In this document: positions 1 to 10,700 of the stretch, piece by piece
Position numbering within the stretch: the first letter of the stretch is position 1
Layout: every line of letters begins with the position of its first letter
Assembly: GCA_913056395.1 (NCBI GenBank)
Contig: CAJXMG010000002.1
Span: 81,353-145,352, forward strand
Direction: 5' to 3'
Source: an uncultured bacterium
Lineage (GTDB): Bacteria; Planctomycetota; UBA8108; UBA1146
DNA: 64,000 nt
Position numbers and translations under genes: made by a program
The notes under the pieces: model-generated
Databases searched by the model: none
Told to the model about the DNA's origin: nothing
Seen by the model: the letters and a program-made list of their open reading frames with translations, nothing else

Positions 1-841
1 CCACACTGTTGCCGAACCAAGAGATGCCTCCCGGCCCCGGTATCCATGAGAACCGACTGCGATTGCCTGAAGGATCGTCCACGTCTGCCAGTTTTGCATC
101 AAAGGTCACGATGTGGGGTGGAGCGGGAATGTCGAGGGCGATCGCTTCACCCCTTACGGGTTTGAGCGGCAAGGGTTTCTCAAGAGCCGGATTGATCAAG
201 GCGGAAGTTTCCCAACCTGCAGACAAAACCAGCGGATTTTTTTCATCGATGGGAGGGAGGGGAGTCTCCAGAGAAGATTTCACTATCCTGTGGCCCGCTT
301 CGAAGCCCAGCGAAATTTCCCCGAGATCATGGGCGATCTCCACACCCATTCCCAAGCAGGAGCGTCTCAATGCTTTCATCAATCCGCCAGGATCGACGAC
401 CGCCTGATGCTCTATGTAGAGTCCTGCCTGAGGTTCCCGGTGCATTTGCGGAAGAAGCTGCTTCAATTCCTGCTGATCGAGAACCCGAACATTCCCTCCG
501 GAACCATGGAGTTTCTCCAAAGCCCTGTGCGGATCCTGGACCGTGCGATCCCGCAGATCCAACCCCCCGCATATTTTGAATCCACAATCCACCCCCCCGC
601 TTTCATCCATGAGCTGTTCAGCCAACTGCGGCCACTCCTCCCAGCTCTGGTGACGCAAATCAAGATAGGGAGAACGACGGTGTTCCGGGGCCTTGAGCAC
701 TCCTGTGGCAGCATGGGTACAACTTGTACCGAAAATGCGGGAATCGAGAACGCGAACAGGAAGACCTCTCATACGTGCTTCTCTGGCGACAGAGAGGCCG
801 ATGATACCGGCTCCAAGAATCGTCAGGCTTTCCAGTTTCAT
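1..841 (-). CDS. FAD-dependent oxidoreductase of the DAO/ThiO type (3' end outside window)
   Basis: An open frame reads leftward from an ATG at 841 to the window edge (280 codons, no stop), so the C-terminus is missing. The N-terminus reads MKLESLTILGAGIIGLSVAR, a dinucleotide-binding Rossmann motif (GxGxxG) for FAD. Further in are the features of the D-amino-acid oxidase/glycine oxidase family: a Thr-Ala-Thr-Gly-type stretch after the first strand (HAATGVLKAPEHRR), and a conserved substrate-domain segment ending near VRGEAIALDIP. An AGGAACAGGG ribosome site precedes the ATG. Family members oxidise amines or amino acids such as glycine (ThiO in thiamine synthesis). No thiamine gene is visible here, so the substrate is unknown. 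It is divergent from the next gene. Confidence 0.8.
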   Translation of the reverse strand, partial: MKLESLTILGAGIIGLSVAREARMRGLPVRVLDSRIFGTSCTHAATGVLKAPEHRRSPYLDLRHQSWEEWPQLAEQLMDESGGVDCGFKICGGLDLRDRTVQDPHRALEKLHGSGGNVRVLDQQELKQLLPQMHREPQAGLYIEHQAVVDPGGLMKALRRSCLGMGVEIAHDLGEISLGFEAGHRIVKSSLETPLPPIDEKNPLVLSAGWETSALINPALEKPLPLKPVRGEAIALDIPAPPHIVTFDAKLADVDDPSGNRSRFSWIPGPGGISWFGNSV

Positions 842-951
842 CCCTGTTCCTTGCATTTACTCACGCATCGAATCGCGATCGATTAGGAGGTAGAATCGTA
901 ATCAGTCGTTCAACAGTGAATGATACCTCAAGGAACGACGGAGGAGGCCGT

Positions 952-3900
952 GTGATTCGCTGGATTCTCATTCTGCCGGTCTTTTTTCAAGCCTCAATCA
1001 CTGGGCAGTTCTACCTTTCTGCTCAAGCCATCAATGATGAATGCTTTCAGGCGACAATAATTGGTGAGGGCAGCCACTCCATCGACACCACTCAGGCCAC
1101 CACGGGCACCGATCCCGTACCGGTCGACACTTGCCCTGGAACCGCGCTCGGTGAAGTACTTTTTGATGTCTGGTATTCCTTTGAGGTACCCGAGTCGGGA
1201 CTGATGACGATCACCACCTGCGATACGGTCAACTTTGATACGGACGTCATCGTCTATAGCGGAACCTGTGACAACTTGTCCCCCCTGGCTTGTCATGGAG
1301 ATTCTCCTGCCTGTCTGGTTCAGGGAACCGGCAACTCCTGGAACACGGTTCTCGCCGATGTTCCCGTGACCTCCGGGGAGACACTTTTGATCCGAATCGG
1401 TGGCTACGGAGATCAAGATCTGGGAAGCGGCACTTTCGAACTCAGTCTTGCCCCACCACCCCCGCCACCGCCACCGGCGATTCCCCACGACGAATGCTCC
1501 GATGCCAAGCCAGCAACTGTGGGACTCAATCCCCTGGAAACCACGGGCGGAAGCACCAGCCCTGAGCCCTATTCATCCATCACCGGCTGCAGCGCCCTCG
1601 GTCAAATGAACTCGGATGTCTGGTTTCGCTGGGTCAGCCCAGAGGATGGAGTGATCCACCTGAGGACCTGTGAGATCGTCGACTTCGACACCGATCTCGT
1701 CGTCTACACTGGGGAGTGCGGTGATCTGAGTCAGCGAGCCTGCAGTGGAGACGAGTCCAATTGCACCCTCTCGGGAACAGGGATGCCCTCATACAACTCG
1801 CGCATCGAAAACCTCTCCGTCTTCGCTGGGGAAGTCCTCCACTTTCGAGTGGGTGGATGGGGCCCCAACGACTTCGGTTCCGGCGACCTGCTTCTCGAAC
1901 TTGAGGTGGATGTAATTTCAGCCATCGTCGGGTCCTCAGAACCCGGATCCTGGGAATTGAATATCGAAGCAGAACTCTCCGGGGCCTGCGACGCACTGGT
2001 GTTTTCAACCACAGGCTCGGAACTCGTCGTTGACGGTCCCTTCACAGCAGGCGAGGTGGTGACAGCAATGCTGACAACCACCGCTTCTCCGGGATTCATC
2101 GATTTCTGCGTGACCCCCTTGCTGTCAGGGCAAAACGGACATACCGATTGTGGAACAGCCGCAATGCTCGGCCCCATCTCTGCTGAAGCGTGCAATACTT
2201 CCCTCTCCCCGATTCCCGATGCCGGAGAACCTGTGGAGATCCCGCTGATCGTGACCGGCGATCCAACGCTGACCGTATGGGATCTGCACCTGGAATTGCA
2301 GACAACCCATCCCGACGCCAGCCAGTTGATCGTCGAACTCTCAGCTCCCGACGGTACGACGGAGTTGCTTCACAACATGCCACCCAATGCTTCCTCTTCC
2401 GGACTCGATCTGATCTGGTGGATGAGTGCCTCGGCACCCGGACAAATCTTTGACGATGGGGGTTACTGGTTACCTTCCAGTGGAAACCTATATGCCTTCA
2501 GCGGCCCCCTGCAGACGGGAGTCTGGACACTGCGAATCTCTGATGAGGTTCCGGGTGTCGTGGGCGCAGTGGAAAATGTCTGCCTGCGTTTTTTCGATAT
2601 GGCTTCCCCACCTTCTTCGGGGCAAGACCTGATCATTGGTAACGCCAATAATGTCGTTCAGGTGGGACGTGAAGGTTCCGTCGCCAGCTTTGGAATGGAA
2701 TCGGTCATCTGCAACGGTGGCAGCGATCCTCTCCATTGGTATGCAAACCCCGATCCCCGCCACCCGATGATGATTTTCAACATGTTCCGCGTGAATGAAG
2801 ATCGCATTCTTCAAATCGGCGGTTCATGGGCGAAGCATGGCTGGAGCTCAGCACAAGCAGATGCCTGCGGCTTCGGCTGTGAGCCCAGTCCTACCAATCA
2901 GGAAACCGGTATCGGTTGCTCTGACACTTACGGGGCCGCCGGCAATGCAGCCCAGATCAACATGGGACCACGCTCTGAAATCGAACCCTGGGATGGGTCC
3001 TTTACGTGGGATGGTTCGTACATGTCCCAGGACACCGGCCCGTGGGATCAGACAGAAGAACGGCTCAGCATCGAGGACGCAGATCTCGATCCCCAATTAC
3101 ACCCAGGATCCCAGTGGGTCGCAGAAGTCTATGTGATCCAGCCGGCAGATGTGGACCCTTTTTCCAATCACGCTTGGGAACCGGTCGGCATCAGCGGATC
3201 AGCGGGAGCAACCTGGGACATCGACATGACCGCAGCGAGCATCAATTCCCCCGTTCAGGATGCCTGGCCGGGGGCTGAAGTGGTCACCGTCTCGCCACCG
3301 GGGATCGGTGACGGTCATCTGTATCTGGCTTCGAAAGTCACAGACCTTGCAAACGGCACATGGCGCTATGAGTACGCCCTCTACAATCTCAGCTTCGGTG
3401 CGGGAATCGGTGCCTTTGAAATTCCGTTACCGTCGGGAGTTCAAATTTCAGAGGCTGATTTCCATGCCCCACTGACTAGTTCCCCCTTCTATTCAGACAT
3501 CCCCTGGGAAGTGATCCAGACTCCTTCGGCCATTCGTTGGCAAACCCGGGATGAGAGTGCGGGATCGGTGGCAAACCCTTTGCGCTGGGGCTGGTTGTAC
3601 AACTTTGGCTTTACTGCAGATGTCGCTCCAGTAACGGCGGAAGTCTCCATGGAAAGTCACGCCGACTCACCCTTTTCGACCCTCACAGCTCTCACTCAGG
3701 CTCCACCACCACCGCCGAACGAGCCCCTGTTCAGACGTGGACTCTGCAACTCCGATGATCTCGTCGATGTGAGCGATGTGATGTTCCTGCTCGATTACCA
3801 ATTCAGTGGTGGAAATGAACCGGGTTGCTTTGATGCCTGCGATTGCAACGACGACGGCATCCTCGATCTCTCGGACGCCATCACTCTGCTGGGGTACCTG

Positions 3901-4005
3901 TTCCTGGGCCAGACTCCACCCCCTCAACCGGGTCCCGCCAACTGCGGACCCGATCCGACCGTCGATGATCTGGAATGTTTGTCTGACCTGTCCAGTTGCC
4001 CCTGA
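952..4005 (+). CDS. Large secreted protein with PPC-like, P-type and dockerin-like domains
   Basis: About 1017 aa from a GTG at 952, chosen because GGAGGAGG sits 4 nt upstream; the frame is open back to a GTG at 916. A signal peptide (IRWILILPVFFQ...) is followed by two cysteine-containing PPC-like beta domains (about residues 27-165 and 180-315), each with a FDTD(V/L)(I/V)VY(S/T)G core and separated by a run of eight prolines. Next comes a P/proprotein-convertase-like beta-sandwich (about 440-545, ending in GVWTLRISDE). A roughly 330-residue domain that recurs in the protein encoded at 30121-33417 follows. The C-terminus is a paired calcium-binding dockerin-like module ending in SSCP. Function is unknown; the protein is probably exported or surface-attached. 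Confidence 0.85.
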   Translation: MIRWILILPVFFQASITGQFYLSAQAINDECFQATIIGEGSHSIDTTQATTGTDPVPVDTCPGTALGEVLFDVWYSFEVPESGLMTITTCDTVNFDTDVIVYSGTCDNLSPLACHGDSPACLVQGTGNSWNTVLADVPVTSGETLLIRIGGYGDQDLGSGTFELSLAPPPPPPPPAIPHDECSDAKPATVGLNPLETTGGSTSPEPYSSITGCSALGQMNSDVWFRWVSPEDGVIHLRTCEIVDFDTDLVVYTGECGDLSQRACSGDESNCTLSGTGMPSYNSRIENLSVFAGEVLHFRVGGWGPNDFGSGDLLLELEVDVISAIVGSSEPGSWELNIEAELSGACDALVFSTTGSELVVDGPFTAGEVVTAMLTTTASPGFIDFCVTPLLSGQNGHTDCGTAAMLGPISAEACNTSLSPIPDAGEPVEIPLIVTGDPTLTVWDLHLELQTTHPDASQLIVELSAPDGTTELLHNMPPNASSSGLDLIWWMSASAPGQIFDDGGYWLPSSGNLYAFSGPLQTGVWTLRISDEVPGVVGAVENVCLRFFDMASPPSSGQDLIIGNANNVVQVGREGSVASFGMESVICNGGSDPLHWYANPDPRHPMMIFNMFRVNEDRILQIGGSWAKHGWSSAQADACGFGCEPSPTNQETGIGCSDTYGAAGNAAQINMGPRSEIEPWDGSFTWDGSYMSQDTGPWDQTEERLSIEDADLDPQLHPGSQWVAEVYVIQPADVDPFSNHAWEPVGISGSAGATWDIDMTAASINSPVQDAWPGAEVVTVSPPGIGDGHLYLASKVTDLANGTWRYEYALYNLSFGAGIGAFEIPLPSGVQISEADFHAPLTSSPFYSDIPWEVIQTPSAIRWQTRDESAGSVANPLRWGWLYNFGFTADVAPVTAEVSMESHADSPFSTLTALTQAPPPPPNEPLFRRGLCNSDDLVDVSDVMFLLDYQFSGGNEPGCFDACDCNDDGILDLSDAITLLGYLFLGQTPPPQPGPANCGPDPTVDDLECLSDLSSCP

Positions 4006-4022
4006 AGACTCGACAGGAACGC

Positions 4023-4604
4023 TCAGTCGACGTCAGCGATGACTGAAGCGTGCAGAGCCCAGCGGGTTCCAGAGTGATGGTCCACCACTGCCTGCCAGTC
4101 CTTGCGTAACAGGTCCATGTCAAACTTGTTGCCGAGGTAGGCCGCCATGCCCCGGCGATACAGAATCTCTGCGACCGCTGGCCCTTCCGGGGCAACGGAC
4201 AGCGCACTGTTGTATTCCTCCACCGCTGCCAACGGATCCTTGCGATCATGAAGATCGATGGCTCGGGCAACATGGATCTCTGCCAGCAACTCTGTCGTTG
4301 GCATCCAGCCGGTCCATTCCCTCAATAGTCTGCGGCCGTCACTGCTGAAGAAGCGAATACGGGGTGAAAAGGGGATCTTGGTCATCGCAGCGACTGTTTT
4401 GAAATCCGGGTGACGCTCCGTCACATTGATTTTCAAGGGTGAGACGAGCGCAGTCGCAGCTTGTTGAAAGACGGGGTCTGGATACGTCACGGTATCCAAT
4501 CTCTTGCAGCCCAGTCAGCCGGGGGCATGGAGAATCACCATCACGGGACGGTGATCCTGCTGGGCATTGGCACATGCCGATTCAAAATCCGGATACCACT
4601 CCAT
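4023..4604 (-). CDS. Selenoprotein: thioredoxin-fold UxxC protein with TPR-like tail
   Basis: The frame starts at ATG 4604 with AGGAG six nt upstream and reads 29 codons (MEWYPDFESACANAQQDHRP...VMVILHAPG). It then meets UGA at 4517-4515 and continues LGCKRLDTVTYPDPVF... to a second UGA at 4025-4023. Reading the first UGA as Sec gives HAPG-U-LGCKRLD, the active-site context of thioredoxin-like proteins, with Sec replacing the first Cys of CxxC. Homology-like sequence runs without a break on both sides, and a hairpin sits at the right distance (separate entry). The 193-residue product has a thioredoxin domain (about 1-110) and a short TPR-like helical tail (about 115-175). No signal peptide is evident, so it is probably cytosolic. 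It begins 33 nt after the kinase gene on the same strand, probably in one operon. A nonsense mutation is the alternative reading. Confidence 0.82.
4478..4499 (-). promoter_or_regulatory. Putative bacterial SECIS element (thioredoxin-TPR selenoprotein)
   Basis: Reading the minus strand, 15 nt after the UGA an 8-bp stem forms: UUGGAUAC pairs with GUAUCCAG (one U-G pair, otherwise Watson-Crick), closing a CGUGAC loop. The loop starts 24 nt past the UGA and has G as its second base. Known bacterial SECIS elements have a short stem with the apical loop about 16-37 nt after UGA and a G in the first two loop positions. The hairpin also encodes protein, as expected in bacteria. Confidence 0.72.
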
Positions 4605-4637
4605 GGGGTACTCCTGTCATATCTACTGTTATCTGGT

Positions 4638-7600
4638 TTATTGGGAAGTCAGTTCAACGAGTCTGTTTTGAGCAGTCTTCACTGAGGGAATTTCTCTATC
4701 CGCCTCACCCCAGGCATTCAGGAACTTCTGATACCACTCGATGCTTCCTTGCGAGTCACCGGCCCGATCCAGAGCCTGCGCCAACCGGAAAGTTGAATCG
4801 ATATTGATGGCATTCGAGGTGAAAAAGTTACCTTGGGGCCGATTGGAGATCCTCCACTGGCGAGTCACCATTTCAGATCTTCCCAGTTTCTCGTAAAGTG
4901 CCGCTGCCACGCGAGATTCCACACCCATGTCCCGGTTGATGACAGGGGTTTTCTGGAGCTTCTCGAGGCGAGCGAGTGCTTCTTCCAATTTGCCCTCAGC
5001 CGTCAATATGAAAATGCGTAACATCTCGATGCGAGCAGAAGCAAAAGGAGCCACTCGCCCCTGAACCTCTTTTTCCATCTCGACAAGGATTTGCCGGGAG
5101 GTGTCCACATTTCCAGATTCAACCAGGAAGTATCCCAACCAGATTTGATCAAGCCCCTGGGAATCCCGGCGATCCCTGAGCAGATTCAGTGTGTCCAATC
5201 CCCCTGCGGTGTCACCACTCAAACACTGGGCACTGCCTTCCGCGAGGATCATAGGAATGTGGTTGATATCCCCCACTCCCGTCTGCCCCCGGTTTCCCTG
5301 AACATTCTCCCAAGCCGTTTCGTAAATCCCCGTCGCTTCCGTGAATTTCCCCTGCCGGATTCTGCGCTTATGATTTGACAGGTAGGCCCCGGTCAATCGG
5401 AAACCAGCGGTTCCCTCGATGGCAAGAGACTCTGCCTCGAGCATTTTTTCTTCCTCGCCCATCTCACAATAGCAGGTGGCCACCAGATCCATGTCTCCAT
5501 AACCATCGCCATCTTCAAGATTGTGGAGGTCAAGAATTTCCTGAAAACGCCCCTCAGCATTCCACAAGATCGATCGGGCATTCTGGATCGATTCATCTCC
5601 GGGAGCATCGACTTCCAGTTTGTCGAGATACGCGTGGGCTTCGGGGATTCTGTTGTTGCCGATGAATCCTTCGATGATGTGGTAGAGCACGATGCGGTAG
5701 GAAGGTGCGATTTCCACTGCTTTCAGAAACAGTTCGTGGGCTCTTTGCAGATCCTTGACGACCGCTGCGTGGGTATAGCACTCACCCAACAGGTAGTAAG
5801 CGGTCGCATTGTCTGTTCCCTCGGCTACCAGTTCCTCCAAGAGTTTGATCGCCTGATAGGGATATCGAACGTTCTGCAGATGATCCAATTGGGCGCGGTA
5901 AATCTTTTGATCGTCAGCGGAGAGCCGATTGATATTGGCAAATCCTTCTTCGAGGGCCTGGATAGCTTCTTTCTTGCCGCCATTTTTCCGGATTGCGATG
6001 GCAAGCTCCATACTGGCTCTGGCAAAGGTTGGATCGATGGTCAGGGCTCTGCGGAAACAATCGATCGCTTCTCTAAAGTTCAGGGCCATCACCGCAGTGT
6101 TTCCGGAGATGTACCAATTCAACGCCTCTGAAGATTCGGTCAATTGGGTCTTGGCCTCAAAAGAACCGGCGCGAGTGGATTTACCCAAACCATCCTTGAT
6201 CAGATTGGCGATCTCTGTCGCCACGGTGAACAGCTCCGTTGCCTGTTCAACTTTGACGTTTCCTGATACCAGATTGGTTCCGTCAGAGATGCGGGTGACT
6301 TCGGTGGAGACGAGATAGTTGGTCCCCAACTTGCTGACAGAACCGGTAACCATGATTCCGGCTCCGGCCTTTGTGGCGATCTGGTCCGCATTGGCAAGAT
6401 TGAAGGAGGAGTTGGTATCACCGGTGACGGACTGCCTGGCAAAGGAAACCCTTTGTTGCGAAACCACTTTGAGGGCATCTCCACTCGAAAGTTCACTGGC
6501 AATCAGGCTCACGAGGATCGGTCCGAGATTTTCTTTGTCTGAGGGATCGGTGATGTTCGAAAAGCCGACGACCGCCACTGCAGACTGCCCCACAGAGTCA
6601 GCAGAGTTGATCACCGGTTGGAGCTCTCTCTTCACGGGTTCCGGTTCCTGCTGCATGAAGATCAGAAACCAGGCAAGGGCCACAACAGCCATCACCAGAA
6701 CCGGTACCATCCAACCCGCTTTGCTTCGAGGTGCACGAATTTCGTGAATCCCCGATTCGAGTATATCCGGCTTGGCGAGAACCCCCGATTCGATTTCCGA
6801 TCGAAGTTGATCGAGATCATTTCTAAGATCCAACGCGGTCTGATAACGCCGATCCGGAGATTTCTCCAGGCAACGGGAGATAATCCTGCCCAGATACCGG
6901 GGCAAGCTGGGTTTCAGCTCATGGGGTGGTGGTGGATCTTCCCTGAGCACTGAGGTGATAGTCGAAATCGGCGTATCGCCCTTGAAAGGACGGACTCCTG
7001 TGGCCAGTTCATAGAGGATGACTCCCAAACTGAAAATGTCCGTTCGACCATCCACGGGCTTACCCTCTGCCTGTTCCGGCGACATGTAGGCGGGCGTGCC
7101 CAGTATCTGCCCCTCTTGAGTGACACCGACTGCGTAATCGAGAGTCATGTCATCGTCAGCCAGATCATTGCGAGAAGTGGGTCCTGTCACCTTGGCCAAA
7201 CCAAAATCGAGAACCTTGACCTGCCCGTCGTCACAGATCATGACATTGTCAGGCTTGAGGTCCCTGTGAACGATTCCGGTTTTGTGTGCCAGAGACAGGG
7301 CCTCTGCCATCGGCAATGCGAGATCGAGGATTCGGGTCAACTCAAGAGAGCCCTGTGCGATGTGCCAGGAAAGGGTTTTCCCATTGACCAACTCCATGGA
7401 AAGAACCCGGTGCTGGTCGAACTCTTCAATTGCATAGATGGTGACGATGGCAGTGTGATCCAATTGAGCGACGGTTTTTGCTTCACTCTCAAATCGTGAG
7501 AGTCGCTTTTCGTCCCGTGCAAACTCCTCAGGCAAAACCTTCAGAGCGACCTGGCGATCGAGTCGGGTATCGAGAGCACGGTAGACAACGCCCATCCCTC

Positions 7601-7670
7601 CCCGTCCGATCAACGCTTCGATACGGTATGGACCAATCTGGTCAGGGATGGCGTCATTGTTTTCAGGCAA
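4638..7670 (-). CDS. Transmembrane Ser/Thr protein kinase with FlgO/TolB-like and TPR domains
   Basis: 1010 aa. The N-terminal Hanks-type kinase domain (about 15-290) has the glycine loop GRGGMGVVY (22-30), the ATP lysine in VALK (K44), the catalytic HRDLKPDN and the DFGLA magnesium loop, so it should be active. One membrane segment (WMVPVLVMAVVALAWFLIFM, about 317-336) follows. An extracytoplasmic domain starting AVAVVGFSNI resembles the FlgO/TolB/CsgG-like fold seen after kinases of this architecture, and TPR-like helical repeats run from about 530 to the end. The combination is common in Planctomycetota and Acidobacteriota signalling kinases. The thioredoxin-fold selenoprotein gene starts 33 nt downstream, suggesting cotranscription. 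The ligand or substrate cannot be told from sequence. Confidence 0.93.
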   Translation of the reverse strand: MPENNDAIPDQIGPYRIEALIGRGGMGVVYRALDTRLDRQVALKVLPEEFARDEKRLSRFESEAKTVAQLDHTAIVTIYAIEEFDQHRVLSMELVNGKTLSWHIAQGSLELTRILDLALPMAEALSLAHKTGIVHRDLKPDNVMICDDGQVKVLDFGLAKVTGPTSRNDLADDDMTLDYAVGVTQEGQILGTPAYMSPEQAEGKPVDGRTDIFSLGVILYELATGVRPFKGDTPISTITSVLREDPPPPHELKPSLPRYLGRIISRCLEKSPDRRYQTALDLRNDLDQLRSEIESGVLAKPDILESGIHEIRAPRSKAGWMVPVLVMAVVALAWFLIFMQQEPEPVKRELQPVINSADSVGQSAVAVVGFSNITDPSDKENLGPILVSLIASELSSGDALKVVSQQRVSFARQSVTGDTNSSFNLANADQIATKAGAGIMVTGSVSKLGTNYLVSTEVTRISDGTNLVSGNVKVEQATELFTVATEIANLIKDGLGKSTRAGSFEAKTQLTESSEALNWYISGNTAVMALNFREAIDCFRRALTIDPTFARASMELAIAIRKNGGKKEAIQALEEGFANINRLSADDQKIYRAQLDHLQNVRYPYQAIKLLEELVAEGTDNATAYYLLGECYTHAAVVKDLQRAHELFLKAVEIAPSYRIVLYHIIEGFIGNNRIPEAHAYLDKLEVDAPGDESIQNARSILWNAEGRFQEILDLHNLEDGDGYGDMDLVATCYCEMGEEEKMLEAESLAIEGTAGFRLTGAYLSNHKRRIRQGKFTEATGIYETAWENVQGNRGQTGVGDINHIPMILAEGSAQCLSGDTAGGLDTLNLLRDRRDSQGLDQIWLGYFLVESGNVDTSRQILVEMEKEVQGRVAPFASARIEMLRIFILTAEGKLEEALARLEKLQKTPVINRDMGVESRVAAALYEKLGRSEMVTRQWRISNRPQGNFFTSNAINIDSTFRLAQALDRAGDSQGSIEWYQKFLNAWGEADREIPSVKTAQNRLVELTSQ

Positions 7671-7797
7671 ATTAATCTTCCCCGCAAAAGCAACTGGGTT
7701 GAATCTGCAAAATCCCGCTGAGTAGCCGTATGCCGAATGTCATTATCGAAGGTGACAATGAACTAACATGGACAGTTCGCTTAACAAAGTCTAGGGA

Positions 7798-10700
7798 TTA
7801 AAGTGGCTCAACGCCAATCTTTATGGATTGCCCCTCGATATCGAGCTCGCGGACTTCGCCACCGAGGATTTCGGTGAAGGAAAGTTCTGTTGCCAGTGTT
7901 TCTGACTGAATATGTGCCGAGTGCTCATTGAGCGCCTGAGCCAACTCTCCTTCAGCCAGCAGGGAGAGTCGAATTCTCTGGACATATCCAAGGTCCAGAT
8001 CCCTGCGGATCCCCTGGATATGGCTGGTCACCTCCCTGACGAGTCCTTCCCGGTGAAGCTCTGGTGAGATTTCAGTGGAGAGAACCACCACCACTCCCTT
8101 GGCTTCCGCCGCACTCCAGCCCTCTTTCTGATGGATGCGGATGTCGAGGTCGGAACTGGTCAGTTCAACCTGCTGATCCCCTTCGATGGTGAGTTGGATC
8201 GATTCGCCAGAGTTTGCGGCCTCAACGAGGGCAGCAGGATCGGGATGGGCTGAGAGTGCTGCAGCCACATGGCGGGCGGATCCCCCAAACCGGGGACCAA
8301 TCGCCTTGAAGTTGGGTTTAATTTCGTAGGAAACGTACTCGGAAGCATCTTCGACAAACTCGACGCCCTTGACGTTCAATTCCTCCCCGATCAGATCCGC
8401 ATCCTTTTCCAGACTTTTTGCCCAGGCAGGATCGGCGAGAATGATGCGGACTGCCGGAAGAGGCTGTCGCACCTTCAACTTCTCTCTTGATCGACAGGAT
8501 CTTCCCAGAGAAGCGATCTCGCGAATCAAAGTCATGCGCTGACAAAGTTCCTGATCGGCAAACCGGTCACTGACCTCGGGGTAGTCACACAGATGCACCG
8601 ACTCGGGGAAACCTTCTCCCCGTGGACGCACCAGCGCACCGTAAAGATGCTCTGTGATGAATGGCACGAAGGGTGCAGCCAACAGGGTCGTCGTGACCAA
8701 ACAGTGATACAGGGTCGCCTGTGCAGCGGCTTTGTCGGCATCGATGCCTTCACTCCAGTATCGATCCCTTCCCCTGCGCACATACCAATTGGAAAGGCCG
8801 TCGACGAATGAATTCAGAGCGGAGGCCGCCGTCAGATTGTCATGGGCATCCAAAGCTTGTCGCATGACAGCAACTGTTGAATTCAGTTCCGCCAAAACCC
8901 AGCGATCGAGATCGGAGAGTTGCAAATCTTCTCCAGGCTCTGCAGTGAGCCCCCCTTCCGGGACCCAACCGTCGATGCGGGCGTAAATGGTGAAGAAGGA
9001 ATAGACATTCCAGAGGCGTAACAGAAATTCCCTCTGGCCCTCGGTAATCGCCTGTTCCTGAAAACGGAGGCTGGTCCATGGAGCTTGACCCGCGTAGAAG
9101 AGCCAACGCATGGCGTCAGCACCCTCATTCTCGAAGATGTATTCAGGGGTCTTGTAGTTCTTGAGGGACTTGGACATCTTGGCGCCGTCCTCCCCCAAGA
9201 GATGGCCAAGAACGATGCAGGTCTTGAAGGGCATCGGCCACTCTTTGAAGAGATCCTCGGAGATTCGATCATCTCCTCTGGCTGCCCCCTTCGGACCAAA
9301 CAGTATCGTCGAGATTGAGAGCAGGGCGTAGAACCAGCCACGGGTCTGATCGATGGCTTCACTGATGAAGTCCGCAGGAAATTGGCCTTCAAATCGATCG
9401 ACACCCTGATGGGGAAAACCCCACTGGGCAAAGGGCATGCAGCCGGCATCGAACCAGCAGTCGATGACATCCTGAACCCTCTGCATTCTTGCACCATCGG
9501 CAAAGGGAGAGTCATAGGTCACAGAATCGATGTAGGGTCTGTGAACCTTCAGGTTGTCATCCAGTTCAGGCTCTGCTGCCTTGGCTTGATCGAAGACTTC
9601 CTGACCACTCACGCCCGGCTTGGCGAGAAGCTCGTCATAACTCTCGATCGCTTCCATTTTGCCGGATTCGGAACAGACCCAGATCGGCAGGGGGGTTCCC
9701 CAAAAACGCTCGCGCGAGAGGGTCCAGTCCACATTGGACTCAAGGTATTTTCCAAATCGGCCATCCCGAATGTGCTCCGGTAACCAGGTAATCTTCTGGT
9801 TGTTGGCCAACATGTCATCCACAAACTCAGTGGTGCGAATAAACCAGGAGTGCCTTGGGTACTGGATCAGTGCGTCCTTGGGAGCACGGGGGCAGAAAGG
9901 GTAATCATGGCGGTACATCTCCTGATGCACCAGCAACCCCTTCTCGCGTAACTCCCGGGCCAGCTCCTTGTCGCATTCCTTGACCCAACGCCCCGCGTAT
10001 TGGGAGCCCGCTGCCGCATTGAATTGTCCATTCGGATCGACAGCACACAACAGCGGGATCACACCCTTATCCTTGAAGCGTTTGCGCTCTGCGAGGAGAA
10101 CCTCGTGATCAATCTCACCGAATGCCGGTGCCTGGTGAACGATACCGGTTCCACTGTCGGTGGTCACAAAGTCTGCGGATACGACACGCCAGAGGATCGG
10201 CTCGGCTTCTCCAGACTCCAACTCGGACGTTTTGGCTCCCCACTCTTCATGATAGTGATCGAAGGGTGGCTGATACCTTTGCCCCACCAACTCTGAGCCA
10301 CTCACGGTTCCGAGGGTTTCCAATTCCCTCTTCCACTTTGCGGAAAGGGGTTCCAGCAGATCCTCTGCAAGTAGCAGAACCTCTCCCGACTCCTTGTCCT
10401 GAACACGGCAATACTTCACATCGGGATGAACAGCCAGAAACTGGTTCGATGGCAATGTCCACGGTGTGGTGGTCCATGCCACGAAAGACTCATTTGTTGG
10501 TTCACCGGAAGCATCGAGGAGGGGCATCTTCACGTAAACACTGGGGTCATCGACTTCCCGATAACCTTCCCCCACTTCTCCTGCAGAGAGACCGGTCCCT
10601 CCCTGGGCCCACCACCAGACGATCTTTTCTCCCTGATAAAGCAATCCTCCATCAAAGAGTCTCTTCAGAGCCCACCAGACACTTTCGACGAATGACTTGT

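Noticed and set aside
113-886. A long plus-strand ORF of 257 codons.
   Set aside because: It mirrors the minus-strand FAD oxidoreductase, which has clear family motifs and a ribosome site.
4023-4499. A 158-residue gene starting inside the thioredoxin domain.
   Set aside because: It has no ribosome site and would lose the active site. The frame upstream has a strong Shine-Dalgarno and the missing N-terminal half.
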